Assembly: GCA_963666935.1 (NCBI GenBank)
Contig: OY762936.1
Span: forward strand, 1,550,001 to 1,614,000
Direction: 5' to 3'
From: G963666935 sp963666935
GTDB taxonomy: Bacteria > Bacillota > Clostridia > Christensenellales > CAG-138
Length of the DNA stretch: 64,000 nt
In this document: piece by piece, positions 48,776-58,356 of the stretch
Layout of the letters: every line of letters starts with the position of its first letter
How positions within the stretch are numbered: the first letter of the stretch is position 1
Notes under the pieces: generated by a model
Database searches by the model: none
What the model saw: the letters and a program-made list of their open reading frames with translations, nothing else
Told to the model about the DNA's origin: nothing
Program-made: the position numbers and the translations under genes

Positions 48776-50284
48776 ATGTCTTACAGCCCTGACCTCGGTT
48801 CCACGTTCAACCGCACCAAAATGCGTGATTCCGGTCGCGTCTCTTCTCCTTCCGGTATGTGTGTCATGTGTACGGCGGGCTGCATCGGAAGCTGTTAAAT
48901 CGGCCTGTCCGCAGTCCGCGGAAAGGATACCGCCTACCCCAACACTACGGGAGATAACCAGATTGCAGGCGAAAAGGCGCTCCCCATCGACTATTCCCAT
49001 TTTAACATAAATGGACGGGGGTTCGGTGCGGCTGGCGCATCTTTGAATCCCGACGAAGCCACCATCTTCAATGTAAGGCTGGAAACGCAGATCGGCCGCA
49101 TCCACCCCGTTAAGCTGAAGCTCCCCCTGCTGCTGCCCGCCCTGATCAAGCTCAACTGGCAAGATTACTTCGCCGGTGCAGCAATGGCCGGTGTCCTGTC
49201 CGTCATCGGCGAAGGTGCCGTAAGCAAGGATCCCACGCTGCGCTATGAAAACAAGCATGTGGTACACGCCCCCAAAATCAGGGAGATGCTAGACGCATTC
49301 AATCGCTACGACCGCGGTTACGGCCAGATCATCCTGCAGACCAACTACGGCGACGCCCAGGGCGTATCGGACTACGCCATTCACGAGTGCGGCGCACAGG
49401 CCATTGAATTCAAATTTGGCCAATCGGCCAAAGGCACCCAGCCCGCGGCCCGCGTTAAGACCACAGAGGCCGCCCTCACCGCTCAGGCAAACGGTTTCCT
49501 GATTCACCCCGATCCCTCCGCTCCCCAGGTGAAAGAAGCGTATGCAAAGAAGGCTTGTCCCGCCTTTTACACCTACGGTAGGCTTCCCATATGGGATGAG
49601 GGATATCTGAAAGATCGTATTACTTACCTCCGCTCCATCGGCATGAAGAACGTCTACTTCAAAATGGCAGGGTATGATCTCGAGGACCTTGAACACGTCA
49701 TTCGCCTGGCCGTTCAGTGCGGCGTAGATATGATCACCTTCGACGGCGCACAGGGCGGTAGCGGCTACAGCCCCAGCAAGATGATGAACGAATGGGGTAT
49801 GCCCACCGTATGCATGGAATTTGAGCTGCGCCGCATCCTGAACAAACTTTACACCGAAGGGCTGGAATTGCCCAACATCGCCGTTACCGGCGGAATGAGC
49901 ATGGAGGATCATGTCTATAAGGCCCTGGCCATGGGCGCACCACACATCACGCTGGTGGGGCTCTGCCGGGCCACCATGGCTGCGGCCATGAGCGCCAAGA
50001 AGATCGGCGAGCTAATCGCCGCAGGCACGGTTCCTCCGTAGCTGGCCCGTTTCGGCAGCACGATGGACGAACTGTTCTTGGACCTTCCCGAACTGCGCGC
50101 CATCTACGGCAGCGAGGCAGATTCGTTCTCCCCGGGCGCCGTCGGCGTATATTCCTACTTCAATCGCATCGCCTTCGGCCTGCAGTACTTCGCGGCGCTT
50201 AACCGTAAGTTTGATATTAAGTATGCGGAGCTCCGGGATGTAATTCCCTTGACCCAGGAAGCCAGGACACTCATGCAACTCTAA
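48776..50284 (+). pseudogene. Glutamate-synthase-like (FMN-binding GltB2 domain) gene with two in-frame stops
   Basis: A single frame runs from ATG 48776 (behind AAAGGA) to TAA 50284, 503 codons, and reads as one complete FMN-binding glutamate-synthase-type protein: MCTAGCIGSC near the N-terminus, KNVYFKMAGYDLEDL, TFDGAQGGSGYSPS (FMN-binding barrel) and a C-terminal end typical of the family. It is cut by TAA at 48896-48898 (codon 41) and TAG at 50039-50041 (codon 422). By family comparison from memory, the first stop replaces a conserved Glu (C-E-I-G) and the second also stands where Glu is usual. No frameshift is present. It is most simply a recent pseudogene; readthrough is possible but unsupported. 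Confidence 0.85.
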
Positions 50285-50291
50285 GAATGTT

Positions 50292-50325
50292 AGAGAAGGC
50301 TCCGTCCAGAGACGGGGCCTTCTCT
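50292..50325. terminator. Terminator between the glutamate synthase pseudogene and iorB
   Basis: A long stem, AGAGAAGGC-CCGTC against GACGG-GGCCTTCTCT, around a 4-nt loop. It is placed to stop both convergent transcripts. Confidence 0.85.
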
Positions 50326-50332
50326 CATACTA

Positions 50333-50917
50333 TCAGTTTGCGTTCATGCCAGCCTTAAGCGCCTTCAGGTTAATCTCTAAGATCTTGGGGTTGAGTTGTT
50401 CCCGCAGCACCTGCTCCCAATCCACGTGATCCATCCCCAATGCCTTAACCATTGCGCCGAAGAGCACGATGTTCATGCATTTGGGGTTGCCCAGTCCGAT
50501 TGCGATTTCCGCCGCATTCAGTATAATCGTTTTAAAGTTCTCCTTCATGGCCTCAATGGTGCCCTGCGGATATTCCGCCAGCCCGGATGCCACGCTCATG
50601 GGAACGATCTCATAGTCGTTGATTACGGCAATTCCATCCGGCTTGAGGTATTCGGTATAGCGCACAGCCTCCATCTTTTCAAACGCCACCATGATGTCTG
50701 CCTGTCCCTTGCCGATGATGGGAGAATAGACCTTGTCGCCGTAGCGCACTTGGGTGGAGACACTGCCGCCCCGCTGGGCCATGCCGTGCACTTCGCTCAT
50801 CTTCACGTCGTACCCATCCTTAATCAGCCCCTGCGTCAAGATCTTGCTGATCAATATGGTACCCTGCCCGCCAACGCCAACCAATAAAATGCTCTTCACA
50901 TTGTTCATGCTCTTCAC
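50333..50917 (-). CDS. iorB: Indolepyruvate ferredoxin oxidoreductase, beta subunit
   Basis: 194-residue gamma-type domain of 2-oxoacid:ferredoxin oxidoreductase (ILLVGVGGQGTI at the N-terminus, then MAQRGGSVSTQVRYG). With IorA it converts aryl 2-oxoacids, made from aromatic amino acids, to aryl-acetyl-CoA and reduced ferredoxin. GTG 50917 follows GAGGGG and the iorA stop; ATG 50908 is also possible. It is the last gene of the iorA-iorB pair. Confidence 0.92.
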   Translation of the reverse strand: MKSMNNVKSILLVGVGGQGTILISKILTQGLIKDGYDVKMSEVHGMAQRGGSVSTQVRYGDKVYSPIIGKGQADIMVAFEKMEAVRYTEYLKPDGIAVINDYEIVPMSVASGLAEYPQGTIEAMKENFKTIILNAAEIAIGLGNPKCMNIVLFGAMVKALGMDHVDWEQVLREQLNPKILEINLKALKAGMNAN

Positions 50918-52663
50918 TTATCCCCTCTCAATCGCCTGAAAACGGCACACTTGGGCGCATACAGTGCAGCCGGTGCAAAGTGTTTCGTCGATTTTCGCCT
51001 TGCCGTCCTTGATAGAAATCGCTGGGCAGCCCACCTTCAGGCACATCTTGCAGCTCTTGCACTTGTCGGTAACCACCCTGCACGTTCCGATTTCCGGTTT
51101 TGCCCGCTTAAGCAGCAGACAAGGCCGCCGCGTAATGATGGCAGCGGGTATCTCGCTGCTCAAAGCGTTACTCACCGCCTTCTCCATGGCGTTCAAATCC
51201 TGCGGGTCTACGATAATGACGTTCTTAAAGCCGCAGGCCGAAAGGATCTCCTCAATCTTGATGGGTGGCACAGTCTGCCCCATCAGCGTCACACCGCTGC
51301 CCGGATTATCCTGTTGGCCGGTCATGCCGGTAATGCTGTTGTCCAGCACGCAGGGAATCACGTTGCCCATGTTGTAGATAATATCCAGCGCGCCGGTAAT
51401 CCCGCTGTGGAAGAACGTGGAGTCCCCCATCACGCCGAATACCTTCTTATCCTTGCGACCGGTCATCGCAAAGGCCTTCGCCATGCCCATGGCCACCGTA
51501 AACCCACCGCCCATGCAAATGGCGGAGTCCAGCGCGTTCATGGGATAGGAACTGCCCAGCGTATAGCAGCCGATGTCCCCCGCAATTACGTAGTCCTTTC
51601 CCTTGGACATGGTATAAAAGAAGCCGCGGTGCGGGCATCCCGGGCACAGGGCGGGGGGTCGAGCAACCGCCTTCACGGAGATTTCATTCGTGGCTAGCTT
51701 TTTCCCAAAAACTCTTTCCTCCACGATCTGAGGATTGAGTTCAAACAGATTGGGAATCACTTCCTTGCCGGTGCAGGGAATCCCCGCCGCTTTGATTTGC
51801 TCTTCCATAAACGGGTCAAGTTCTTCCACCACATACAGCTTTTCCACATTCTTTGCAAATTCGCGGATCAGCTCCATAGGCAGCGGATAGGTCATGCCCA
51901 GCTTTAAAAACGATGTATCATCCGGGAAAGCTTCCTTTGCATACTGATACGCGATGGAAGCTGTAACTACGCCAATTTTATTTCCCCGTATCTCCATGCG
52001 GTTTAAGGGCGATGTGCAGGCATATTCCGCCATATCCAGGAGCTTCTGCTCCAAAATGGGGTGGTTGAGCTTCGCGTTTGCCGGAGACGCCACATATTTA
52101 CGCACATTGCGCTTATACTCCTGTGCCTTTCCTTCAACAGGTTCATTAAACTCCACCAAGCTCTTGGAGTGGCAAACCCGGGTAGTTATCCGAAACAACA
52201 CCGGGATGTCGAACTTCTCGGAAATCTCATAGGCCGCTTTGACAAAATCCTTGCATTCCTGGCTGTCGGAAGGCTCCACCATGGGGATCTTGGCCGCCTT
52301 GGCGTAAGCCCGGTTGTCCTGCTCGTTCTGGGAGGAGTGCATGTCCGGGTCATCCGCGGAAACGATAACGTATCCTCCGCCCACGCCGCAGTATGCGGCG
52401 GTAAAAATCGGGTCGGCCGCCACGTTCACGCCCACGTGTTTCATGGCACAAAGGGAGCGCACGCCCGCAATGGAAGCGCCGTAGGCCACTTCCGCAGCCA
52501 CCTTTTCGTTGGGCGCCCATTCGCAATAAAGGAAATCTGCGTATTGAGGAAGGTTTTCCAGTATTTCCGTGCTGGGTGTGCCGGGATATGCCGCGCACAC
52601 CTTAGCGCCCGCCTCATACGCGCCCCGGGCCACCGCCTCGTTGCCTGTCATCAAATGCTTCAT
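50918..52663 (-). CDS. iorA: Indolepyruvate ferredoxin oxidoreductase, alpha subunit
   Basis: 581-residue fused alpha/beta-type subunit: an N-terminal pyrimidine-binding region (GNEAVARGAYEAGAKVCAAYPGTP), a thiamine-diphosphate domain (GDIGCYTLG, GDSTFFHSG) and two C-terminal 4Fe-4S clusters (CKSCKMCLKVGCP and CTGCTVCAQVCR). It lies downstream of ptb and buk on the same strand, so the oxidoreductase, phosphotransacylase and kinase are probably expressed together. Confidence 0.94.
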   Translation of the reverse strand: MKHLMTGNEAVARGAYEAGAKVCAAYPGTPSTEILENLPQYADFLYCEWAPNEKVAAEVAYGASIAGVRSLCAMKHVGVNVAADPIFTAAYCGVGGGYVIVSADDPDMHSSQNEQDNRAYAKAAKIPMVEPSDSQECKDFVKAAYEISEKFDIPVLFRITTRVCHSKSLVEFNEPVEGKAQEYKRNVRKYVASPANAKLNHPILEQKLLDMAEYACTSPLNRMEIRGNKIGVVTASIAYQYAKEAFPDDTSFLKLGMTYPLPMELIREFAKNVEKLYVVEELDPFMEEQIKAAGIPCTGKEVIPNLFELNPQIVEERVFGKKLATNEISVKAVARPPALCPGCPHRGFFYTMSKGKDYVIAGDIGCYTLGSSYPMNALDSAICMGGGFTVAMGMAKAFAMTGRKDKKVFGVMGDSTFFHSGITGALDIIYNMGNVIPCVLDNSITGMTGQQDNPGSGVTLMGQTVPPIKIEEILSACGFKNVIIVDPQDLNAMEKAVSNALSSEIPAAIITRRPCLLLKRAKPEIGTCRVVTDKCKSCKMCLKVGCPAISIKDGKAKIDETLCTGCTVCAQVCRFQAIERG

Positions 52664-52699
52664 ATCATAATAACCTTTCTGTTATGTGCGATTATTCAT

Positions 52700-53602
52700 T
52701 TATCCTGCAATCATACAGCCCAAAGCAATAGACGAAAGCTTTGTCTGTGCACTGTCTGCCCGGGAAGTAACCACAATGGGCACCCGCGCGCCGACGATCA
52801 GTCCGGCAGAATTTGCCCGTGCAAAATAAGTCAGCGCTTTTCCGATGCCGTTTCCCACTTCATAGGTAGGCACAAGCAGAATATCAGCGTGCCCCGCACC
52901 CTCTGCCGCATACCGCTTATGCTTACATGCGGCCGGGCTGATGGCTAAATCCAACCCCACAGGCCCGATCACATTCATATTGTAATGATCCCAGCGATCT
53001 CTCATCTTTGAAAGCGCCGCCGCATCCACCGTGGCTGGAATCTTTGGGTTCATCACCTCCGCACCGCAAACGCAGGATGCGTAGATTCTGTCATATCCCA
53101 GGTTTTTAAGCGCAATGGCCGCGTTTTCCAAAATATCCGCCTTCTGCGCCAGATTGGGCGCCACGTTCATTCCGCCGTCTGTCACAATCAGCATTTTTTC
53201 ATAAGTGTCCACGTCGTAAAACATCATGTGGCTAAGCAGCCGCCCTGCCCGGATTCCCTTTTCCGGATGAATCACGGCCCGCATGATATCCGCCGTGCTT
53301 AAAATCCCCTTCATCAGGTAATTGGCTCGCTTATTTGCAATCATCGCTACCGCTTTTGCGGCGGATTCTACATCGTTTTCCGCATGTAACATTTCAAATT
53401 CGGAAGGGTTTTCTCCGATCTTTTTCAAAATCTCCCGAATCTTTCCTTCGTCGCCCACGAGGATAGGGATTACAATATCTTGCCGCTTTGCTTCAGAAAC
53501 AGCAAGCAAAACATCCTCGTCCTGCGCCGCTGCCACAGCCATGGTCTTGGTGCTAATTTCCTTTGCCGAATTCACGACCTCTTGGATGGAACGAAAAAAC
53601 AT
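52700..53602 (-). CDS. ptb: Phosphate butyryltransferase family (phosphotransacylase)
   Basis: 300 residues of the phosphate acetyl/butyryltransferase family, converting acyl-CoA and phosphate to acyl-phosphate and CoA. ATG 53602 follows AAAGGA. Typical segments are LMKGILSTADIMRAV, VTDGGMNVAPNL and GPVGLDLAISP. Next to buk and iorA, its substrate may be a branched or aryl acyl-CoA as well as butyryl-CoA; no butyryl-CoA pathway genes are seen nearby. Confidence 0.92.
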   Translation of the reverse strand: MFFRSIQEVVNSAKEISTKTMAVAAAQDEDVLLAVSEAKRQDIVIPILVGDEGKIREILKKIGENPSEFEMLHAENDVESAAKAVAMIANKRANYLMKGILSTADIMRAVIHPEKGIRAGRLLSHMMFYDVDTYEKMLIVTDGGMNVAPNLAQKADILENAAIALKNLGYDRIYASCVCGAEVMNPKIPATVDAAALSKMRDRWDHYNMNVIGPVGLDLAISPAACKHKRYAAEGAGHADILLVPTYEVGNGIGKALTYFARANSAGLIVGARVPIVVTSRADSAQTKLSSIALGCMIAG

Positions 53603-53620
53603 AAAAAGGTCCTTTCGCAA

Positions 53621-54673
53621 TTAATACTCCAGTGCCTTTTCGCCGTGCAGCACGCGCATCGCGCCCTGTGCCAGCGACTGCATCTCAACCTCGCCGGGCA
53701 GCACCATCACCGGCGCAATCTTGCTCACACGCTCAATAATGCTGTCGCAAAATGCCTCGCTGTATGCAAGCCCGCCCGTCAATACGATGGCGTCCACCTG
53801 GAAACGAAGCACTGAAGCCATGGCGCCGATGTCCTTGCAGTGCTGGTAGACCAGCGCGTCAAAAATTAGCCTTACTTCCGCGTCGCCGCTTCTGGCGCGC
53901 TCTTCCACTTCTCGAAAATCGCGGGTGCCGAGGTAGGAATATACCCCGGCAAACATCCCCAGTTCATCCTTGATTTCCGCTTTAGTCATGCCCGAAAAGC
54001 AAAGGTTGATCAGTGCATTTATCGGCAGAGAGCCGCCCCGATCCATAGAAAAACTGCCCTCGTCCTTCACGTTGTACACATCTATGACCCGGCCCTTCTC
54101 ATGGGCCGCCACAGACACGCCACCGCCAGTATGTACCACCACCAGGTTTAATTCTTCATATACTCGTCCCAGCTGCTGTGCCGCAATGCGCGCCATGCCC
54201 TTTTGATTGAGTGCGTGGAAAAAGCTTTCCCGCTCCATTCCCTTATAGCCGGAAATCCTCGACACATCCGTCATCTCATCTGTGCTGGGGGGATCCATAA
54301 AAAACGCGGGGATCCCCGCGGTCTTTCCCAATTCATTGGCCAGCAGGATTCCCAAATTCGCCGCATGTTCTCCATAAAGAGGATGTTCGATATCATATAT
54401 GACTTTATCATTGACGGCATAAAGGCCGGAAGGAATATGCCTAAGCAGCCCACCCCGGGAGCAGATGGCGGAAAAATCGTCAAGCCTATACCCCATTTCA
54501 AGGATTGCGTCCAGTACCAGCCCTTTACGGTATGCCAGCTGGTCAATGATACGGTTAAACTGGCGGAGCACCGCTTCCTCGTGCGCTATGGTGCGCTTGT
54601 CCTTTTGTGCAGCCTCATCGTATACGGCGACCTTTGTCGTCGTTGATCCGGGGTTTATGATCAGCACAAGCAC
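53621..54673 (-). CDS. buk: Butyrate kinase family (acyl phosphate kinase)
   Basis: 350-residue ASKHA-fold kinase that makes ATP from acyl-phosphate. N-terminal phosphate loop INPGSTTTKVAVYD, then SRGGLLRHIPSG, HTGGGVSVAAHEKG and VLTGGLAYSE. Start GTG 54673 follows GAGGAGA by 8 nt. First gene of the buk-ptb-iorA-iorB set on the minus strand. Confidence 0.94.
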   Translation of the reverse strand: MLVLIINPGSTTTKVAVYDEAAQKDKRTIAHEEAVLRQFNRIIDQLAYRKGLVLDAILEMGYRLDDFSAICSRGGLLRHIPSGLYAVNDKVIYDIEHPLYGEHAANLGILLANELGKTAGIPAFFMDPPSTDEMTDVSRISGYKGMERESFFHALNQKGMARIAAQQLGRVYEELNLVVVHTGGGVSVAAHEKGRVIDVYNVKDEGSFSMDRGGSLPINALINLCFSGMTKAEIKDELGMFAGVYSYLGTRDFREVEERARSGDAEVRLIFDALVYQHCKDIGAMASVLRFQVDAIVLTGGLAYSEAFCDSIIERVSKIAPVMVLPGEVEMQSLAQGAMRVLHGEKALEY

Positions 54674-54764
54674 AATAAGTCTCTCCTCGCTGCAAACTCT
54701 ATTTTTTAAAATTATATCGTATATTAATTATCGCGTCCACACCTCCTTTCATCATGTGTCCCAT

Positions 54765-54794
54765 AAAAAAACGCCACGACTTTTTGCCGTGGCG
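54765..54794 (-). terminator. Terminator of the DUF1002 gene
   Basis: On the minus strand CGCCACGGC, an AAAAA loop and GTCGTGGCG are followed by a run of T. It is 13 nt after the stop codon. Confidence 0.88.
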
Positions 54795-54806
54795 CTTAGA
54801 TCCGCC

Positions 54807-55673
54807 TTATTTTCCAAACAGATTGGTAAAGAAAGTTCCCACAGAAACGAAGAAATCTTTGACTTTTTCAGCCGTTTCCGATATCGTCTGCTTCACCTTA
54901 GTCGCCTTTTCCACCGTCTCCGTCATGGTAATCAGCTTTTGCTTAAGTTCGTCCGTATCCAGTTTCTCTAGCTGGCGGCAAAGGCCAAGCAGCTGATTCG
55001 CCTGAGCGTCGGTGATCTTAACGTTGTATTCTTCGGCAATCCGATCAATCTCAGCAAGCACGTCGCTGTCAGTCATATTCTGCGTGTTATCCAGAATACC
55101 CTTGAGCTCATTGATGATTTCGGTGGCCTCTTCGCTCCCGATATACTCACTCAGTTCGCCGGTGGTAATCAGCTCTTCCACACCGATGGACTTGGCCAGC
55201 GCGGAAAGCTCCACACCGTAGATGTCTTCATACGCTTTGTAGATACCTGTAAGCGCAGCCGTTCCCGAAACCGCAAATGGAGCTGTCACCATAACCTTTG
55301 CGTCTGTGATGCCGGCGGTGGTAAGAGCGTTGACATACATTTCATCCGTACACCAGTTGATGTTGTTGGTGTCTATGAAAAGCCCCTCGCCCTCATCAAG
55401 AATGGTAATGTACACGCAAGATATAGCCATGCTTCCAATTTTGCTCTCATCGGCTATGCCTTCAAGGTATGCGCGCTCGTCCGCGTTGGTCACGGTCAGT
55501 TCCGTCACGCTGCCCCGGGTAAGGCCGAAGTCACTGTAAACCTGGGCGATCTGCGTTTCATCCAAATTCGCCCCAATGGCAACGCGCTGCGCTCCGGCCT
55601 CCGCGGCCAAAGCAGAAACGGGAATCATAATCCCCATGATAATAACCAGTAAACCCGCCAAATAGCGTCTCAT
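54807..55673 (-). CDS. Secreted DUF1002 protein
   Basis: 288 residues with a signal peptide (RRYLAGLLVIIMGIMIPVSALAA). The DUF1002 domain includes DEGEGLFIDTNNINWCTDEMY and AKVMVTAPFAVSGTAALTGI. The last 80 residues are coiled-coil-like and charged. ATG 55673 sits 6 nt after GGGAGGT; an upstream in-frame ATG is poorly placed. The function is unknown. It is a single-gene unit with its own terminator. Confidence 0.85.
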   Translation of the reverse strand: MRRYLAGLLVIIMGIMIPVSALAAEAGAQRVAIGANLDETQIAQVYSDFGLTRGSVTELTVTNADERAYLEGIADESKIGSMAISCVYITILDEGEGLFIDTNNINWCTDEMYVNALTTAGITDAKVMVTAPFAVSGTAALTGIYKAYEDIYGVELSALAKSIGVEELITTGELSEYIGSEEATEIINELKGILDNTQNMTDSDVLAEIDRIAEEYNVKITDAQANQLLGLCRQLEKLDTDELKQKLITMTETVEKATKVKQTISETAEKVKDFFVSVGTFFTNLFGK

Positions 55674-55793
55674 CAAATAACCTCCCATAGTTGTCTATGT
55701 ATAGACTCTTCCCTATCTAGGTATATATTATAACATAGAAACAGGATAATTTTTTTAACTTCCTGTTAATAATTCACAGATTGTTGGTAAGGA

Positions 55794-56486
55794 TCAATAA
55801 AAACTGGAAAACGCCATAGCGCCGAACACGGTGAGCACGCCTGCCACCGCAATGGAAAGTCCGCTCATAGCACCTTCCACCTCACCCATCTCTATTGCCT
55901 TTGCCGTGCCGATGGCATGGGAAGCGGTGCCAATTGCCACGCCCCGAGCGACCGGGTTCTTAATCCGAAACAGCTTGCATGCCCCGCGAGCAATGATATT
56001 CCCAAATATACCGGTTATGATAATACACGATACGGTGATCGTCACAATACCTCCCAGCTCTTCGGAAATCCCCATACCGATGGCAGTGGTCACGGATTTA
56101 GGAAGCATGGTTACATATTGCTCATGGGTAAATCCAAATGCCATGGATAGGAGCAATATCGTGCCCATGCTCGCCACGGTGCCCGATGCGATCCCAAGCA
56201 GGATTGCCTTCCAGTTCTTTTTGAGATTTTCAATCTGTTCATAGAGGGGAATCGCCAAACAAATGGTAGTAGGCGTCAGCAAATAGCTGATGTATTTCGC
56301 ACCCTCATAATAACTCTTGTAATCTACCTTAAATGCCAGAAGCACCGCAATGACCACCACAAAGCCGATCAGCACTGGGTTGACAACGGCGATGTTCCAT
56401 TTCTTCTTTGCGATCAACCCCAATCCATATCCGGAAATGCTGATCAAAACACCAAAATATACTGAATTGACAAGAATTTCTTTCAT
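55794..56486 (-). CDS. lrgB: LrgB family membrane protein
   Basis: 230 residues, about 6 hydrophobic helices, of the LrgB/YohK/CidB family, holin-antiholin-like proteins linked to murein hydrolase control and, in some bacteria, pyruvate transport. Landmarks are LTPTTICLAIPLYEQ, PKSVTTAIGM and GTASHAIGTAKA. ATG 56486 overlaps the lrgA stop (ATGA) and follows GGGGGCAGG. Confidence 0.92.
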   Translation of the reverse strand: MKEILVNSVYFGVLISISGYGLGLIAKKKWNIAVVNPVLIGFVVVIAVLLAFKVDYKSYYEGAKYISYLLTPTTICLAIPLYEQIENLKKNWKAILLGIASGTVASMGTILLLSMAFGFTHEQYVTMLPKSVTTAIGMGISEELGGIVTITVSCIIITGIFGNIIARGACKLFRIKNPVARGVAIGTASHAIGTAKAIEMGEVEGAMSGLSIAVAGVLTVFGAMAFSSFY

Positions 56487-56845
56487 TTTGCCTGCCCCCT
56501 GTTTTCTCTGACTGCAACCAGATCCACAACTTTCCCCGCCACGAATATGACGACATAGGTGGTCACCGCAATCATCACGCTCAACTGCAGCCACATGGAT
56601 TTAATCGTCTCGCCCTGCTCCATCAGTCCCACCGCAGGCGGAATAAACATAATGGGCATGATATCAATAAGGAACTTCCCCACGTCCTTTACATGCTCCA
56701 GCTTTACAACACCAAGAGCAAGTGCAGCAAATAGAAGAATCATTCCGTAGATCCCGGCCGGGATCGTCATCGGGATCACCGCGCGAAGCACTTCGCTCAA
56801 AAATGTGATGAGCAGCAAAATTACAACTTGTTTCAGGTATTTCAT
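56483..56845 (-). CDS. lrgA: LrgA family (CidA/YohJ) membrane protein
   Basis: 120 residues with four hydrophobic helices, partner of LrgB. The family segment PAGIYGMILLF (about 31-41) and MPIMFIPPAVGLME (about 65-80) are clear. AAGGAG precedes the ATG. It is followed by lrgB with an ATGA overlap. Confidence 0.92.
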   Translation of the reverse strand: MKYLKQVVILLLITFLSEVLRAVIPMTIPAGIYGMILLFAALALGVVKLEHVKDVGKFLIDIMPIMFIPPAVGLMEQGETIKSMWLQLSVMIAVTTYVVIFVAGKVVDLVAVRENRGQAK

Positions 56846-56862
56846 TTTTTTCTCCTTGGTTT

Positions 56863-58263
56863 TTATACTTTAATGTCAACCCATTTTCCCTTTCGGAATC
56901 GGATGGCTCCAAACAACAGCCGGGAGAATTGGTCAATCAAAATTCCGTACCATACGCCATATATTCCTAAATTCATAACATAGCAGAAAAAGAGCGTCGC
57001 ACCCGTTCGAATCACCGTAATACTGACGGCGGAAGCAGCCGCAGTATAACGGGTGTCCCCTGCGCCTCTCAAGCTGCCCATATATACCACCTGTACAATT
57101 TGGAACAAAATTACTACGGCGCTGAAGTTTATGATCCGTACACCAATCGCAATAATATCCTCTTCCACAAAAAACATCCGATAAAGCGCCTCCCCGCCCA
57201 GGAGGCATACAATCGCCACAAGAATGGCGAAAAGGATGCCAATTTCTAAGCAGAGATTGCCGTAGCGCTTGGCCAGATCCGGCCGCTTCTGTCCAAGGCT
57301 CTGCCCAATTAGGGCCACTGCCGCCACCTGGAGCCCGTCGCCGAAGGAGAACGAAAGAGAAAGGCAGTTCATTCCCACCTGGTGCGCCGAAAAGGCAGCC
57401 GTGCCCATTTGGGCAGCGGTAATCGCCGTGGTCATAAAGCCAATTCTCATAAGGATCTGTTCAATAAACACACTGTATCCAACATTAATAATTCGCTTGA
57501 GCGGCTCCAGCGACAGCTTGATTTTATTCAAAATAATATAGGGGATGCTGATGAAGCTGTCTATCTTTCTGATGGAGAGTATGCTCATGAAGCAGGCAAC
57601 CACAGTGCCAAACACGGTTGCGATCGCAGCCCCCATAATCCCCAGTGCCGGAAAACCAAGATTCCCACCAATTAAAAGATAATTTCCGATGATATTAACA
57701 ACGTTGGAAATCAAGTTCGTGCGCATGGCAATTTTCGTGTTCCCCACGCCCCGCTGCGCCGCGTTAATCCCCAGAGATATCACGTTGAATATCATGCCGC
57801 CCATAATAATACGGTAATAAGTTACCGCGCCCTGGCGCGTATCGGGGGCAGAACCGCACAGCCGCATAATGTCGTCAGCAAAAATCACCGTCAGGATACT
57901 GATAACAATTGCGGCCACAATAATAAAAAGGATAGCGACCATCAGCGTCTGGTTGGCGCTTTCACGGTTCTGCTCACCCTTTCGTCTCGCCACAATGGCT
58001 GAAATTGCGAGGTTTGTAGCGATAAACAAAGAAAGGCCGACAAACTTGGGCTGTGTCGTCAATCCAACCGCAGCCACAGCATATGAGCCCAGCCTGCTCA
58101 CCATCAGAGAGTCAACCATTCCCACCACGGCGATGAAAAACGATTCCAAAATAGCAGGCCACGCAACATAGAGCGTTTGCCGGATGATATCCGCATCTTC
58201 CTGCCACTTCTGTCTCAAATAATTCAAACCAAAATCATTCTTTCCATGGCAGTTAATCGCCAT
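56863..58263 (-). CDS. MATE family multidrug/Na+ exporter
   Basis: 466 residues with 12 membrane helices in two MATE repeats. It begins WPAILESFFIAVVGMVDSLMV and includes GINAAQRGVGNTK and GSLRGAGDTRYT at equivalent places of the two halves. It sits 17 nt before lrgA in the direction of transcription, so it may be in the same operon. The export substrate is unknown. Confidence 0.92.
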   Translation of the reverse strand: MAINCHGKNDFGLNYLRQKWQEDADIIRQTLYVAWPAILESFFIAVVGMVDSLMVSRLGSYAVAAVGLTTQPKFVGLSLFIATNLAISAIVARRKGEQNRESANQTLMVAILFIIVAAIVISILTVIFADDIMRLCGSAPDTRQGAVTYYRIIMGGMIFNVISLGINAAQRGVGNTKIAMRTNLISNVVNIIGNYLLIGGNLGFPALGIMGAAIATVFGTVVACFMSILSIRKIDSFISIPYIILNKIKLSLEPLKRIINVGYSVFIEQILMRIGFMTTAITAAQMGTAAFSAHQVGMNCLSLSFSFGDGLQVAAVALIGQSLGQKRPDLAKRYGNLCLEIGILFAILVAIVCLLGGEALYRMFFVEEDIIAIGVRIINFSAVVILFQIVQVVYMGSLRGAGDTRYTAAASAVSITVIRTGATLFFCYVMNLGIYGVWYGILIDQFSRLLFGAIRFRKGKWVDIKV

Positions 58264-58356
58264 TTATAGGCCTTATTATACAGACTTCGGGTGATTTTTT
58301 TCAATACTTTTTTGATAAATAAAATTTTTTATCAGCAATGGTAGTTAATGGTGCAA

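Noticed and set aside
48776..50284. Selenocysteine or pyrrolysine recoding in the glutamate-synthase-like frame
   Set aside because: One stop is TAA, which neither system uses, and both stop positions correspond to ordinary residues in the family. No SECIS-like hairpin is seen after the first stop.
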